Below, in pieces: positions 1 through 7,294 of a DNA stretch of 14,439 nucleotides. The stretch lies in assembly GCA_002919115.1 (NCBI GenBank), contig PKER01000316.1:1-14439 (forward strand), in the 5' to 3' direction. How positions within the stretch are numbered: position 1 is the stretch's first letter; each line of letters starts with the position of its first letter. The translations under genes and the position numbers were made by a program. Under the pieces are notes generated by a model that worked only from the letters and a program-made list of their open reading frames with translations, searched no databases and had not been told where the DNA came from. The stretch comes from a bacterium. Lineage in GTDB: Bacteria > Actinomycetota > Thermoleophilia > Solirubrobacterales > 70-9.

Positions 1-3000
1 GGAACGGGCCGTGCGTGCGCGCGTAGCGGCGCACGAGCGCGGCGAGCGCGTCCTCTACCGGCTCGAGCAGCGAGTCCGGCATCCCCGGGGGCGGCGGCGT
101 GCCCAGCGCGTCGCGGAAGAGCGCGACGTCCTCGGCCGCGACCCAGCGCTCCTCGCCCGCGATCCGCACCTTCGCCGCGCGCCGCTCGCGCTCGAGCTTG
201 GCGAGCATCGAGGTCGCCGAGAACCCCTCGGCGACGCGGGCCTGGCACTCCTCCTCGGTGAGGTCGCCCAGGCGGCGCAGGATCTGCTGGAGCTGGTCGC
301 GGTCGCGCGCCCGCGCGTCGTCGGTGAGGTGCTGCAGCGAGCGCTCCACCTCGTCGAGCGCGTCCGGGTCGATGAGCTCGCGCAGCTCCTCTTGGCCGAG
401 CAGTTCGCGCAAGAGCTCGCGGTCGAGGGCGAGGGCCGCGGCGCGCCGCTCGGCGTTGGGCGTGTCGCCCTCGTACATGTAGGTCGCGACGTAGTCGAAG
501 AGCAGCGAGGAGGCGAACGGCGAGGCGCTCTGCGTCTCCACCTCCACGAGCGAGATCCGGCGCGAGTGGAGGTCGCGCAAGAGCCCCTCGAGCGCGGGCA
601 GATCCAGCACGTCGCGCAGCACCTCGCGGTAGGTCTCGAGGATCACCGGGAAGCGCGGGAAGTCCTTGGCGACCTCGAGCAGCGACTGGGCCTTCATGCG
701 CTGCTGCCAGAGCGGCGTGCGCTTGCCCGGGTAGGCGCGCGGCAGAAGCAGCGAGCGCGCCGCGTTCTCGCGGAAGCGGGCGCCGAACAGCGCGGAGCCG
801 CCCAGCTCCCCGACCACCATGTCCTCGACCTCGTCGGGCTCGAGCAGGACGAGGTCCGCGGGCGGCGGGTCGTCGGCGTCGGGCAGGTGCAGGACGATGC
901 CGTCGTCGGACCAGATCGCGTCGGCCTCCAGGTCGTACTCGGCGCGGATCCGGGCGGCGAGCGCGAGCCCCCACGCGGCGTGGACGCGCCCGCCGAACGG
1001 CGAGAGCACGCACAGCCGCCAGTCGCCGATCTCGTCGCGGAAGCGCTCGACGACGATCGTCTGGTCGGAGGGCACGACCCGGGTCGCGGCCTGCTGCTCG
1101 CGCAGATACGCGACCAGGTTCTGCGCCGCGAGCGGGTCGAGGTCGTACTCCTTGGCGAGCTCGTCCGGCGATGCGGACACGGCCTCGCGCGCGAACTCGC
1201 CGATCGCCTTGCCGAGCTCGGCGGGCCGGCCGATGCCGTCGCCGCGCCAGAACGGCACCGCTCCCGGGACGCCCGGCGCGGGCGTGACGATCACCCGGTC
1301 GCGGGTGATGTCCTCGATCCGCCAGGTCGTCGCGCCGAGCAGGAACGTCTGGCCCGCGCGCGCCTCGTAGACCATCTCCTCGTCGAGCTCGCCGACGCGC
1401 CGCCCGTCGGGGAGGTGCACGCCGTAGAGCCCGCGGTCGGGGATCGTGCCCGCGTTCGTGACCGCGAGCTGGCGGGCGCCCTTGCGGCCGCGCACCTTGC
1501 CCGACGTGCGCTCCCAGGCGATCCGCGGGCGCAGCTCGGCGAAGCGCTCCGACGGGTAGCGGCCGTCGAGCATGTCGAGGACGTTCTCGAGCTGCTCGCG
1601 GCTCAGGTCGCGGAAGGGCTCCGCGCCGGTCACGATCCGCTCGATCTCGTCGACGGTCCACTCCTGGTCGGCGCACATCGAGACGATGTGCTGGGCGAGC
1701 ACGTCGAGCGGGTTGCGCGGGATCACCGTCTCCTCGATCTCGCCCTCGCGCATGCGCTTGGCGACGACGGCGCACTCGAGCAGGTCGGCGCGGAACTTGG
1801 GGAAGATGCGGCCCTTGGAGACCTGGCCGAGCGCGTGTCCTGCGCGGCCGACCCGCTGCAGGCCGCGCGTCACCGACTTCGGCGACTCGACCTGGATCAC
1901 GAGGTCGACGGCGCCCATGTCGATGCCGAGCTCGAGCGAGGAGGTTGCGACTAGGCAGGGGAGCTGGCCCGACTTGAGCATCTCCTCGATCACGAAGCGC
2001 TCCTCGTGGGCGAGCGAGCCGTGGTGCGCGCGGGCGATCTCGATCGGCAGCTTCTCCGCCGCCTCCTCGCCCTCCTGGGCCGCGCGCTGCTCGTTGGCGA
2101 GCTCGTTGAGCCGCCTCGCGAGCCGCTCCGCTGCGCGGCGCGCGTTCACGAAGATGATCGTGGAGTTGTGCTGCTGGACCAGCTCCAGCAGCTTCGGGTA
2201 GATCGCGGGCCAGATCGAGCGCGCGGTCGGGGCGGCGTCGAAGTTGGCGTCGCCGGGCGAGTACTCGAAGCCCGCGTCGCCCCCGTCGCGGCGCTTCTCG
2301 ATCGAGGCGTCCGGGTCGGTCATGTCCTCGACCGGCACGACGATCTCCAGGTCGAGGTCCTTGCGCACGCCGACGTCGACGATCTCGCACTCGCGCCGCG
2401 GCCCGACCAAGAACTGCGCGACCCGCTCGAGCGGGCGCTGCGTCGCCGAGAGGCCGATGCGCTGCACGGTCGCGTCCGCCCCGCGGCCGTTCTCATGCGT
2501 CTGGACGAGGTGCTCGAGGCGCTCGAGGGTGACGGCGAGGTGCGCGCCGCGCTTGGTCTGCGCGACGGCGTGGATCTCGTCCACGATCACCGCCTCGACC
2601 CCCGCGAGGATCTCGCGCGCCTGCGAGGTCATCATCAGGTACAGCGACTCGGGGGTCGTGATCAGGATGTCCGGCGGCTTGCGGCGCATCGCCTGGCGCT
2701 CGCGCTGCGGCGTGTCGCCCGTGCGCAGGCCGACCGAGATCGGCGCCCCGATGCCCCGCAGCGGCGCGCGCAGGTTGCGCTCGACGTCGTAGGAGAGGGC
2801 CTTGAGCGGGGAGACGTAGACGATCCGCACGCCCGACCCCAGCGGCGGCGCCTCAGGGTCGATCTCGAGGCCCTCGAGCGCCGGCTGGGCGGCGGCCTGC
2901 TCGGCGTCCGCGCCCTTGCGCTTGCGGCCGCGGCGCGGCGGCTCCGGGGCGGCGCGGCGCGCGAGGTTGTCGATGCCCCAGAGGAACGCGGTCAGCGTCT

Positions 3001-3169
3001 TGCCCGCGCCCGTCGGCGCGCAGATCAGCGTGTTCTTGCCCGACGCGATCGCGGGCCAGCCCTGCGCCTGGGCGGGCGTGGGCGCCTCGAACGACGAGGT
3101 GAACCAGCGCCGTACGGGTTCCGAGAACGGTGCCAGCGGGTCGGTTTTCGCACTCGCGCTCCGAGCCAT
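1..3169 (-). CDS. lhr: Lhr-family ATP-dependent helicase (3' end beyond window)
   Basis: Large superfamily 2 DNA/RNA helicase of the Lhr type. In the family this is an ATP-driven 3'-to-5' translocase linked to DNA repair. The ATG at 3169 opens a frame of 1056 codons that is still open at the window edge. Visible motifs in order: Walker A APTGAGKT (residues 51-58), TTPES, DEIH (197-200), SAT (241-243), SSLELGID, and QRVGRAGH (438-445, motif VI). Around residues 565-740 follow the NAGTIPDRG and LSPFGGRVHAAW segments typical of the Lhr winged-helix/beta-barrel core. The last visible residues are RRYARTHGPF, also Lhr-like. Mycobacterial Lhr is about 1500 residues, so roughly 400 C-terminal residues should lie left of the window. 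A Lys/Arg-rich insert (GRKRKG) follows the Walker A region. No strong Shine-Dalgarno is seen; a TAGACT -10 lies 13 nt upstream. Many antisense open frames across it are GC-driven shadows. Confidence 0.95.
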   Translation of the reverse strand, partial: MARSASAKTDPLAPFSEPVRRWFTSSFEAPTPAQAQGWPAIASGKNTLICAPTGAGKTLTAFLWGIDNLARRAAPEPPRRGRKRKGADAEQAAAQPALEGLEIDPEAPPLGSGVRIVYVSPLKALSYDVERNLRAPLRGIGAPISVGLRTGDTPQRERQAMRRKPPDILITTPESLYLMMTSQAREILAGVEAVIVDEIHAVAQTKRGAHLAVTLERLEHLVQTHENGRGADATVQRIGLSATQRPLERVAQFLVGPRRECEIVDVGVRKDLDLEIVVPVEDMTDPDASIEKRRDGGDAGFEYSPGDANFDAAPTARSIWPAIYPKLLELVQQHNSTIIFVNARRAAERLARRLNELANEQRAAQEGEEAAEKLPIEIARAHHGSLAHEERFVIEEMLKSGQLPCLVATSSLELGIDMGAVDLVIQVESPKSVTRGLQRVGRAGHALGQVSKGRIFPKFRADLLECAVVAKRMREGEIEETVIPRNPLDVLAQHIVSMCADQEWTVDEIERIVTGAEPFRDLSREQLENVLDMLDGRYPSERFAELRPRIAWERTSGKVRGRKGARQLAVTNAGTIPDRGLYGVHLPDGRRVGELDEEMVYEARAGQTFLLGATTWRIEDITRDRVIVTPAPGVPGAVPFWRGDGIGRPAELGKAIGEFAREAVSASPDELAKEYDLDPLAAQNLVAYLREQQAATRVVPSDQTIVVERFRDEIGDWRLCVLSPFGGRVHAAWGLALAARIRAEYDLEADAIWSDDGIVLHLPDADDPPPADLVLLEPDEVEDMVVGELGGSALFGARFRENAARSLLLPRAYPGKRTPLWQQRMKAQSLLEVAKDFPRFPVILETYREVLRDVLDLPALEGLLRDLHSRRISLVEVETQSASPFASSLLFDYVATYMYEGDTPNAERRAAALALDRELLRELLGQEELRELIDPDALDEVERSLQHLTDDARARDRDQLQQILRRLGDLTEEECQARVAEGFSATSMLAKLERERRAAKVRIAGEERWVAAEDVALFRDALGTPPPPGMPDSLLEPVEDALAALVRRYARTHGPF

Positions 3170-3182
3170 GGTCAACCCACCG

Positions 3183-3188
3183 AGTCTA
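3183..3188 (-). promoter_or_regulatory. Candidate -10 element of lhr
   Basis: TAGACT on the minus strand fits the actinobacterial TANNNT -10 consensus and lies 13 nt before the lhr ATG. It would give a leader of only about 5-6 nt. No convincing -35 hexamer is seen. A weak GGTGGG could serve as ribosome binding site if transcription starts further upstream. Confidence 0.4.
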
Positions 3189-3330
3189 CGGCCCGCGCGT
3201 CACGCCCCTAGCCCCGCCGACCGCGCGAAACCGTTGCGGACAGCGACGGAATCGCACGCTCGGCGCGGGCGGGCTGGGCCGGTGCGCCGGAGCGGGCGCC
3301 GTCGCTCGGCGACGGAGGGGCGCGACGCGC

Positions 3331-3336
3331 TAGTTT
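3331..3336 (+). promoter_or_regulatory. Candidate -10 element of the DUF6941-like gene
   Basis: TAGTTT fits TANNNT and ends 10 nt before the ATG at 3347. Transcription would start about 3 nt before the start codon, giving an essentially leaderless mRNA. There is no Shine-Dalgarno sequence between the element and the ATG, and no recognisable -35. Confidence 0.45.
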
Positions 3337-3346
3337 CCGGGTCCGC

Positions 3347-3796
3347 ATGGAGGGCTCCCCGAACGACATCCGCGCGACGCTCCTGCTCTGCGACGCGGCG
3401 CAGAGCGCCGGCGGCAAGCTCTACATCCTCGGCGGCGGGCTGCAGCGCATCGCGCGCGTGCCCGGAACCGCGATCAACATCGCGCTCGCGATCCGGCTCA
3501 TGATCCCCTGGTCGCGGGCCAACGAGCGCATCGAGGTGGTCGCGCGCCTGCGCGACCAGGACGGCAACCCCGTCGAGGTGGGCGAGCGCCCGGTGGTGAT
3601 CCGCGGCCAGGTCGAGGTCGGCCGCCCCGCCGGGGCGACGCCGGGGATGAGCTTCAGCGTGCCGCTGACCATGAACGTGAACAACCTTCGCCTCCCGCAG
3701 GCCCGCTACGAGTGGACGCTGGAGGCGCAGGGGGAGCCGATCGCGAGCGAGCCCTTCGAGGTCCGCGACGCGCAGCCGCCCGGCCGGCCGGTCTAG
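3347..3796 (+). CDS. Small conserved protein resembling the DUF6941 family
   Basis: A 149-residue protein with no signal peptide or membrane segment, so probably cytoplasmic. Its N-terminal pattern of a leucine-rich strand, CDAAQ, then GGKLYILGGG (residues 22-31) resembles actinobacterial proteins grouped as DUF6941; I make this match from memory at moderate confidence. The remainder alternates hydrophobic strands (IALAIRLMIPW, ERIEVVARLRD, MSFSVPLTMNVNNLRLP, YEWTLEAQGE), which suggests an all-beta sandwich of about 140 residues. The layout looks like a beta-sandwich ending in a last strand about effects on the bearer (IASEPFEVRD). No catalytic motif is visible and no function is known to me. 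It is divergent from lhr across 177 bp and convergent with the PrsW gene across 9 bp. The start choice is supported by the TAGTTT -10 just upstream and by the lack of earlier in-frame homologous-looking sequence. Confidence 0.82.
   Translation: MEGSPNDIRATLLLCDAAQSAGGKLYILGGGLQRIARVPGTAINIALAIRLMIPWSRANERIEVVARLRDQDGNPVEVGERPVVIRGQVEVGRPAGATPGMSFSVPLTMNVNNLRLPQARYEWTLEAQGEPIASEPFEVRDAQPPGRPV
3780..3791. repeat. GC palindrome at the 3' end of the DUF6941-like gene
   Basis: CCGGCCGGCCGG is a perfect 12-nt palindrome overlapping the last codons of the plus-strand gene, just before its convergent neighbour ends. With only 9 bp between the two stop codons, it is the only structure that could help separate converging transcripts. 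There is no T-tract, so calling it a terminator is weak. Confidence 0.3.
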
Positions 3797-3805
3797 CCCA
3801 CTTCC

Positions 3806-4984
3806 CTAGGCGCTGCGCAGGCGGGCGATCTCGGCCCGCGCGTGCTCCACGCCCGGCGAGTCGGCGCCGCCCGACGCGGCGAGCTCGCGGGCGAGGTCGC
3901 CAGCCGCCACGAGCAGGTGTTTGGCGCGCTTGCGCTCCTTGTGGCCGCCCGCCCCGTGGATGAAACGCTTGCGCTCCTTGCGCCGCGCGACCAGCGCGTC
4001 GAGCTCCTCCGCCTTGAGGGTGCCGCTCGAGACCTCCGGCGCGAGGATCGCCCGCATCCACTCGCGCTCGGGTCCCATCCCGCGGCGCACGGCCACGATC
4101 AGCGCCGTCCAGCCGATCAGCGCCGCCGCGAGCATCGCGACGTTGGCGCCCACGCCGCCCTCGCCGATTGCCGCCGCGCCGTCCCACACGCCGTGCGCGA
4201 GGACCGCGGCCGCCATCAGGGCCAAGCCGATCCCGACCCGGCGCCGGTGCGAGGACGTGCCGATCGCGTACAGCAGGCCGGCGCTGAAGACGGCCGTGTA
4301 CAGAGCGTGCGAGGTGATCCCGGTGGCGCCGCGCAGGAGGAACGTGCTGATCACGCCGCCGAACTGGTCGGAGCCGAACTGGGCGACCGCGCCGTTCAGC
4401 CCGTACTGGATGTCCTCGAGGATCTGGAAGCCGAGGCCGATGAAGGCGCCGACGAAGATCGCGTCGTAAAGCGAGCGGATCAGCCGGGGCGCGAGCGCGA
4501 GGATCAGCACGAAGCCCGCGCCCTTGGCGGTCTCCTCGACGAACGGCGCCGAGAGGGCCGCGCCCCAGTCGGCCGCGAACGCCTGGCCGAAGAGCTTGGC
4601 CATGAGCGCGATGTTCGCGTCGTTGCCGTGGACCGCGATCCCGTAGACCGCGGCGGTCGCGCCCCAGGCGAACGCCGCCAGCACGAGCGCGAGCGGCTTG
4701 TGCGCGTAGCGGTCCATGAGCCGCAGCGCCCAGAAGATGCCGAGCCCGTAGAGCGCGAAGAGGATCGAGGCGCTGATCAGCGACGGCGCGAGGAAGCCGG
4801 TGAAGTGCTGGGCCTCGCGGACGAACTGCAGGAGCCCGATCGCGACCAGGACCACGTACACCCAGAAGCAGAGGTTGTGCGGCTGGACGAGCTTGAAGCG
4901 CTCGCCCCACCCCGAGGCCTCGATCGCCTCACGGCGCCGCTCGAGCTGCGCCTCGGCGGGAGCCGCTGCCGCGGTCGTGCTCAA
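3806..4984 (-). CDS. PrsW-family intramembrane protease
   Basis: A 392-residue multi-pass membrane protein carrying the hallmarks of the PrsW glutamic-type intramembrane protease family. These are EETAK (E150, E151, K154), a downstream membrane glutamate in FQILE (E190), TSHALYT (H226) and HGVWD (H264). About eight hydrophobic segments run from residue 39 to 300. A basic cytoplasmic tail with KERKR repeats and a short helix fills 301-392. In Bacillus, PrsW cleaves the single-pass anti-sigma factor RsiW; the substrate here is unknown. The start is TTG (4984-4982), overlapping the TGA of the upstream gene as TTGA. It is supported by a strong Shine-Dalgarno 7 nt upstream. The nearest alternative starts would lose the N-terminal helix but not the catalytic core. 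No anti-sigma or sigma gene is visible in the window. The family call is firm; the substrate is not. Confidence 0.9.
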   Translation of the reverse strand: MSTTAAAAPAEAQLERRREAIEASGWGERFKLVQPHNLCFWVYVVLVAIGLLQFVREAQHFTGFLAPSLISASILFALYGLGIFWALRLMDRYAHKPLALVLAAFAWGATAAVYGIAVHGNDANIALMAKLFGQAFAADWGAALSAPFVEETAKGAGFVLILALAPRLIRSLYDAIFVGAFIGLGFQILEDIQYGLNGAVAQFGSDQFGGVISTFLLRGATGITSHALYTAVFSAGLLYAIGTSSHRRRVGIGLALMAAAVLAHGVWDGAAAIGEGGVGANVAMLAAALIGWTALIVAVRRGMGPEREWMRAILAPEVSSGTLKAEELDALVARRKERKRFIHGAGGHKERKRAKHLLVAAGDLARELAASGGADSPGVEHARAEIARLRSA

Positions 4985-5598
4985 CCCTCGTCACCTCCCT
5001 CCGCCTCGCCGCGCACGCTCGCGATCATGTCGGCGATGTCGTCGAGCGCCTCGCGCATCGAGCTCTCGGGCCCGAAGGCGGTGATCGACAGTCCCGTGCC
5101 GCCGATCACGAACGCCGCGATCACGCCGCTCTTGCTCGCGCCCGAGTACGAGGCGACAACGCCCTGCTCGCCGTGGTCGGTGGTGACCGCCTCGTGGTCG
5201 GTGCCGACCGTGAACGCCTCCTTGGTGGCGGTCGCCGAGAACACCTTGTCGAGCTGGGCGAGCAGCTCCTCGGGCTCACCGGAGAACGGCCCCGGCGTGA
5301 CCGTGAAGGAGACGCCCTGGTAGGAGAGGTGCGCGGCCTCGCCCTGCTGGCCTGAGCGCGTCTCGTCGCCGACCCGCAGGCCGCTCTCCACGTTCCACCC
5401 CTCGGCGGGCGTGAAGGTGATCCCCGGCGCGAGCTGGATCACGTCGCCGGGCTCGACCGGGTCGTCGTAGGCGACGGAGCGGTTGATGAGCGGCATCACG
5501 ACCGCCCACAGCAGCGCGACCGCGATCACCGCGAGCGCGGGCGCGAACGTCCGCCGGTCCAGTCCCAGAAAGCGATGTTCCGCAGGAGGCCGCACCAT
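4981..5598 (-). CDS. Single-pass membrane protein of unknown function, coupled to PrsW
   Basis: I do not recognise a named family. The 205-residue protein has a short basic N-terminus with two arginines before a hydrophobic segment (about residues 19-38, APALAVIAVALLWAVVMPLI). An extracytoplasmic domain of about 165 residues follows. That domain opens with PGDVIQLAPGITFTPAEGW, a strand-turn-aromatic pattern seen in actinobacterial secreted hypotheticals, and ends in an acidic, glycine-rich tail (EAEGGDEG). There are no cysteines and no lipobox. It is the first gene of a two-gene unit: its TGA overlaps the TTG of the PrsW gene, so translation is probably coupled, and it could be a partner or substrate. 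The ATG at 5598 directly abuts a purine tract (AAAGGGGG). A GTG one codon later would be better spaced from it, so the true start could be 5595. Confidence 0.75.
   Translation of the reverse strand: MVRPPAEHRFLGLDRRTFAPALAVIAVALLWAVVMPLINRSVAYDDPVEPGDVIQLAPGITFTPAEGWNVESGLRVGDETRSGQQGEAAHLSYQGVSFTVTPGPFSGEPEELLAQLDKVFSATATKEAFTVGTDHEAVTTDHGEQGVVASYSGASKSGVIAAFVIGGTGLSITAFGPESSMREALDDIADMIASVRGEAEGGDEG
4992..5000 (-). promoter_or_regulatory. Shine-Dalgarno fixing the TTG start of the PrsW gene
   Basis: AGGGAGGTG on the minus strand lies inside the end of the upstream gene, 7 nt before the TTG at 4984. It is the clearest ribosome binding site in the window. It supports the rare TTG start and translational coupling through the TTGA overlap. 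Confidence 0.7.
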
Positions 5599-5660
5599 CC
5601 CCCTTTCGGCCGAGGCACTCCTTGGCTTGACGCTGGAAAGTCAGATTCATACCGAGGTCC

Positions 5661-5674
5661 GCGCGGATCCGCGC
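5661..5674. repeat. Perfect 14-nt palindrome upstream of the membrane protein gene
   Basis: GCGCGGATCCGCGC is perfectly self-complementary. It sits 63 nt before the start of the membrane protein gene and 69 nt after the rfbC stop. It could be an operator or a chance GC palindrome. No other copy was noticed in the window. Confidence 0.3.
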
Positions 5675-5705
5675 CGGTTGCCCGCGATCCCTTCCCGGCG
5701 GCTCG

Positions 5706-5731
5706 CCTGGAGCGCCAGGGCCGAAGCGGCC
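5706..5731 (-). terminator. Two short adjacent hairpins downstream of rfbC
   Basis: Twelve nucleotides past the rfbC stop there are two tightly packed stems. One is CCTGG/CCAGG with a 4-nt loop (5706-5719). The other is GGCCG/CGGCC with a 3-nt loop (5719-5731). They could end the rfb operon transcript on the minus strand. There is no U-tract, so this is a weak, structure-only call. The 144-bp gap holding them is the longest in this minus-strand gene series, consistent with a transcription-unit boundary. Confidence 0.3.
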
Positions 5732-5742
5732 GGGTCCCGCGC

Positions 5743-6291
5743 TCAGAAGGGCAGTTCGTCCGCGACCTGCGCGAGCGTGGGCGCCGTGCGGTCGCGCTCG
5801 GAGAGGACGGGATCGCTGATCGGCCAGTCGATGCCCACGTCGGGGTCGTCCCAGCGGATCCCGGCCTCCTGCTCGGGGTCGTAGTAGCTCGAGAGCTTGT
5901 AGGCGACGTCGGCCTCGTCGCTCAGCACGCAGAAGCCGTGCCCGAAGCCCACCGGCACAAACAGCTGGCGGTGGTTCGTGTCCGAGAGCTCGAACCCCTG
6001 CCAGCGCCGATAGGTCGGGGAGCCGCGGCGCAGATCGACGGCCACGTCCCAGATCCGCCCGCGCACGCAGCGCACGAGCTTGGCCTGCCCGGGCCGGAGC
6101 TGGAAGTGGATGCCGCGCAGGATCCCCTTGCGCGAGCGCGAGTGGTTCTCCTGCACGAAGCCGACGTCGACGCCGAGCTCGCGCCACTCGGCCTCGCGGA
6201 AGGACTCCAGGAGGAAGCCGCGCTCGTCGCCGTGCGCCTCCGCCTCGATCAGCACGAGGCCGGGGATCTCGGTCTCCAGCCGCCTGGGCAT
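5743..6291 (-). CDS. rfbC: dTDP-4-dehydrorhamnose 3,5-epimerase
   Basis: Third step of dTDP-L-rhamnose synthesis: epimerises dTDP-4-keto-6-deoxyglucose at C3 and C5, in the cytoplasm. The 182-residue cupin has the full RmlC signature: HGDERGFLLESF near residue 20, LRGIHFQ with the catalytic histidine (H62), DVAVDLRRGSPTY, and VPVGFGHGFCVLSDEADVAYK with the likely catalytic tyrosine (Y131). GIRWDDP and SERDR (D167, partner of the histidine in the family dyad) follow. It is full length for the family. I chose the ATG at 6291 because AGGCGGG lies 5 nt upstream; a GTG two codons earlier (6297) is also possible. It is the last gene of the rfb unit, about 10 nt after the rfbB stop. The conserved tyrosine and histidine favour a true 3,5-epimerase over a C3-only relative. 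Confidence 0.95.
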   Translation of the reverse strand: MPRRLETEIPGLVLIEAEAHGDERGFLLESFREAEWRELGVDVGFVQENHSRSRKGILRGIHFQLRPGQAKLVRCVRGRIWDVAVDLRRGSPTYRRWQGFELSDTNHRQLFVPVGFGHGFCVLSDEADVAYKLSSYYDPEQEAGIRWDDPDVGIDWPISDPVLSERDRTAPTLAQVADELPF

Positions 6292-6301
6292 CGCCACCCG
6301 C

Positions 6302-7294
6302 CTACGCGAGCCGGGTGCCGTACTGCCGCTCGTAGTACTCGCGGTACTCGCCCGAGCGGATCGGCCCCCACCAGCCCTCGTTCTCGCGGTACCAGGCGAC
6401 CGCGCGCTCGATGCCCTCGTCGAAGCCCACCTGGGCCCGCCAGCCCAGCGCCTCGGTCTTCGCCGAGGAGAGCGAGTAGCGGCGGTCGTGGCCAGGGCGG
6501 TCCTTGACGAAGGTGATCAGCGACTCGTCCGCCCCGGTGAGCTCGACGATGCGGCGCACCACCTCGATGTTCTCGCGCTCGTCCGGGCCGCCCACGTTGT
6601 AGACCTCGCCGGCCTGGCCGCGCTCGAGCACCAGGTCGATCGCCGCCGCGAAGTCCTCGACCCACAGCCAGTTGCGGACCTGGCGCCCGTCGCCGTAGAC
6701 CGGCAGCGGGTCGCCCGCGAGCGCGTTCAGGATGCAGAGCGGGATCAGCTTCTCGGGGTACTGGCGCGGCCCGTAGTTGTTCGAGGCGCGCACGATCAGC
6801 GCGTCTGCGCCGTAGGTGTGCTGGAAGGCCGAGACGAGGAGATCCCCGCCCGCCTTCGACGCCGAGTACGGCGAGGAGGGGTCGAGCGGCGAGCTCTCCG
6901 TGAAGGAGCCCTCCTCGATCGAGCCGTAGACCTCGTCGGTCGAGATCTGCAGGTGGCGGATGCCCGCGTCGCGCGCGGCCTCGAGCAGCACGTAGGTGCC
7001 GAAGACGTCGGTCTGGATGAACTCGCCGGGCGACTCGATCGAGCGGTCGACGTGCGACTCGGCGGCGAAGTTGACGACCGCGTCGCAGCCCTCGATCGCC
7101 GCCGCCACCGCCTCGCGGTCGGCGATGTCACCGATGACGAGCTCGCAGCGCTCCAGGCCCTCCAGGTTCTCTCGCCGGCCGGCGTAGGTGAGCTTGTCGA
7201 GCACGCGCACCTCGTCGCCGGGATGGTTCTCCAGGCGGTAGCGCACGTACGCCGACCCGATGAAGCCGGCGCCCCCGGCGACCAGGATCCTCAT
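6302..7294 (-). CDS. rfbB: dTDP-glucose 4,6-dehydratase
   Basis: Second step of dTDP-L-rhamnose synthesis: NAD-dependent conversion of dTDP-glucose to dTDP-4-keto-6-deoxyglucose. The 330-residue extended short-chain dehydrogenase has the Rossmann motif GGAGFIGS (residues 7-14), LDKLTYAGRRENL, and NFAAESHVDRSI. The catalytic STDEVYG carries the dehydratase-specific Thr-Asp-Glu (119-121). The active-site YSASK (Y143, K147), RASNNYGPRQYPEKLIP, and RNWLWVEDFAAAI for sugar-nucleotide binding follow. Length matches RmlB (about 330-360). Its ATG overlaps the rfbD stop as ATGA (7294-7291), so the two are translationally coupled. It is followed closely by rfbC. No key residue is missing, and the Asp-Glu pair argues against a plain UDP-sugar epimerase. 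Confidence 0.97.
   Translation of the reverse strand: MRILVAGGAGFIGSAYVRYRLENHPGDEVRVLDKLTYAGRRENLEGLERCELVIGDIADREAVAAAIEGCDAVVNFAAESHVDRSIESPGEFIQTDVFGTYVLLEAARDAGIRHLQISTDEVYGSIEEGSFTESSPLDPSSPYSASKAGGDLLVSAFQHTYGADALIVRASNNYGPRQYPEKLIPLCILNALAGDPLPVYGDGRQVRNWLWVEDFAAAIDLVLERGQAGEVYNVGGPDERENIEVVRRIVELTGADESLITFVKDRPGHDRRYSLSSAKTEALGWRAQVGFDEGIERAVAWYRENEGWWGPIRSGEYREYYERQYGTRLA

Noticed and set aside
11..3503. Long plus-strand open frames opposite lhr
   Set aside because: They are Arg/Glu/Leu- or Ser/Arg-rich shadows with no recognisable motifs, opposite a well-conserved helicase. They are expected from high G+C at third positions.
5276..6665. Alternative minus-strand open frames across the rfbC/rfbB region
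   Set aside because: They are compositionally extreme (Arg/Gly/Ala) and overlap genes with complete family signatures in the correct frames.
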